This document shows positions 5,119 to 5,551 of a stretch of 5,551 nt of DNA, piece after piece. A model generated the notes under the pieces. The model saw only the letters and a list, made by a program, of their open reading frames with translations. It was not told the DNA's origin and made no database searches. The stretch's first letter is position 1, and every line of letters begins with the position of its first letter. The DNA comes from Candidatus Pacearchaeota archaeon (GTDB lineage Archaea; Nanobdellota; Nanobdellia; Pacearchaeales; GW2011-AR1). A program made the position numbers and the translations under genes. The stretch lies in the NCBI GenBank assembly GCA_014728745.1, contig WJLC01000024.1, forward strand, positions 1 to 5,551, given 5' to 3'.

Positions 5119-5551
5119 ATGAATAAAAAAGAACTTGTAGAAGAGGTTAAATCTTATCTGAGTTATTTCAGAAAATTAACTGAAAAAGACAAAAAAATTC
5201 TAAAGGCAATAGAAAAAGTTGACAGAAAAGATTTTATGAACAAAAACAAATCTCTGGCTTATGAAAATGAAGCAATTCCGATTGGATATGACCAAACAAT
5301 CTCTCAACCATCAACTGTTGCTAGAATGCTTTCTTTGCTTGAGCTAAATTCAAAAGATAGGGTTCTTGAAATTGGAACAGGAAGTGCCTGGAATGCAGCT
5401 CTTCTTGGACATTTAAGCAAAGAGGTCTTAACTTTAGAAAGAGTAAAGAAATTAGCAGAAAAGTCAAAACAAAAATTAAAAAGATTGCAAATTAAAAATG
5501 TGAAAGTAATGCAAAAAGACTTTAGAAAAATCAAAGCAAATCAAAAATTTA
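5119..5551 (+). CDS. pcm: Protein-L-isoaspartate O-methyltransferase-like protein, partial
   Basis: The first 144 residues of an S-adenosylmethionine-dependent methyltransferase that runs off the right edge; full-length family members are about 210-220. PIMT methylates isoaspartate in aged proteins so that it can revert to aspartate. Visible family marks: VDRKDFM (34-40), AYENEAIPIGYDQTISQPSTVARML (47-71), with the QTISQP core and S62 where the catalytic-site serine lies, motif I VLEIGTGSAWNAALL (82-96), and the acidic end of strand 2 in VLTLER (103-108, E107). Two departures: the usual G-H-G-Q is GYDQ (56-59), and the GDG motif after strand 3 is replaced by KDF (133-135). The gene follows RFC-L by 13 bases, so it is probably in the same operon, though nothing links its function to replication. 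There is no Shine-Dalgarno site in the A-rich spacer. A related small-molecule or RNA methyltransferase cannot be fully excluded from the fragment. Confidence 0.83.
   Translation, partial: MNKKELVEEVKSYLSYFRKLTEKDKKILKAIEKVDRKDFMNKNKSLAYENEAIPIGYDQTISQPSTVARMLSLLELNSKDRVLEIGTGSAWNAALLGHLSKEVLTLERVKKLAEKSKQKLKRLQIKNVKVMQKDFRKIKANQKF

Noticed and set aside
5304..5534. 76-codon open frame on the minus strand inside the methyltransferase gene
   Set aside because: It is antisense to the SAM-binding motif region of a recognisable gene and has no supporting signals.
1..5551. CRISPR array, transposon, tRNA or rRNA gene
   Set aside because: I saw no regularly spaced repeats, transposase-like protein, terminal inverted repeats, tRNA-like arms or conserved rRNA segments.

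Overview
The window looks like chromosomal core-gene DNA from a small, very AT-rich archaeon. The archaeal assignment is secure: it rests on a clamp-loader pair (replication factor C small and large subunits), ribosomal protein eL41, an ADP-forming acyl-CoA synthetase, and TATA-type promoter elements about 25 bases ahead of start codons with almost no Shine-Dalgarno sites. The compact proteins, Lys/Asn/Ile-rich composition, short gaps and trimmed subunits suggest a DPANN-type lineage (Woesearchaeota/Pacearchaeota-like). That lineage call is an inference and would need 16S or marker-gene placement.

Layout: at the left edge a minus-strand gene runs off the window. It encodes the ATP-grasp (beta) subunit of an ADP-forming acetyl/acyl-CoA synthetase. 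A 46-base gap holding one TATA-rich block separates it from the divergently transcribed alpha subunit, so the two halves of the enzyme seem to share a promoter region. Everything after that is on the plus strand: a two-helix membrane protein of the DUF5654 type, an endonuclease III DNA glycosylase with its iron-sulfur cluster, the 42-residue ribosomal protein eL41, then RFC small subunit, RFC large subunit and a partial protein-L-isoaspartate methyltransferase. The last three are separated by 1 and 13 bases and read as one operon.

How the genes work together: the ACD pair converts acyl-CoA, ADP and phosphate to the acid, CoA and ATP (substrate-level energy conservation). RFC-S and RFC-L form the clamp loader that places PCNA on DNA. 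Endonuclease III removes oxidised pyrimidines. The isoaspartate methyltransferase repairs damaged proteins. These are housekeeping functions; I see no CRISPR array, insertion sequence, tRNA, rRNA or defence system.

The points most worth a second look are the symmetric leaderless bidirectional promoter, the shortened ACD alpha subunit with a plausible frameshift at its very end, the RFC large subunit with no visible PCNA-binding tail, the divergent motifs of the methyltransferase, and a small inverted repeat at the endonuclease III promoter. I did not find evidence of a previously undescribed system.
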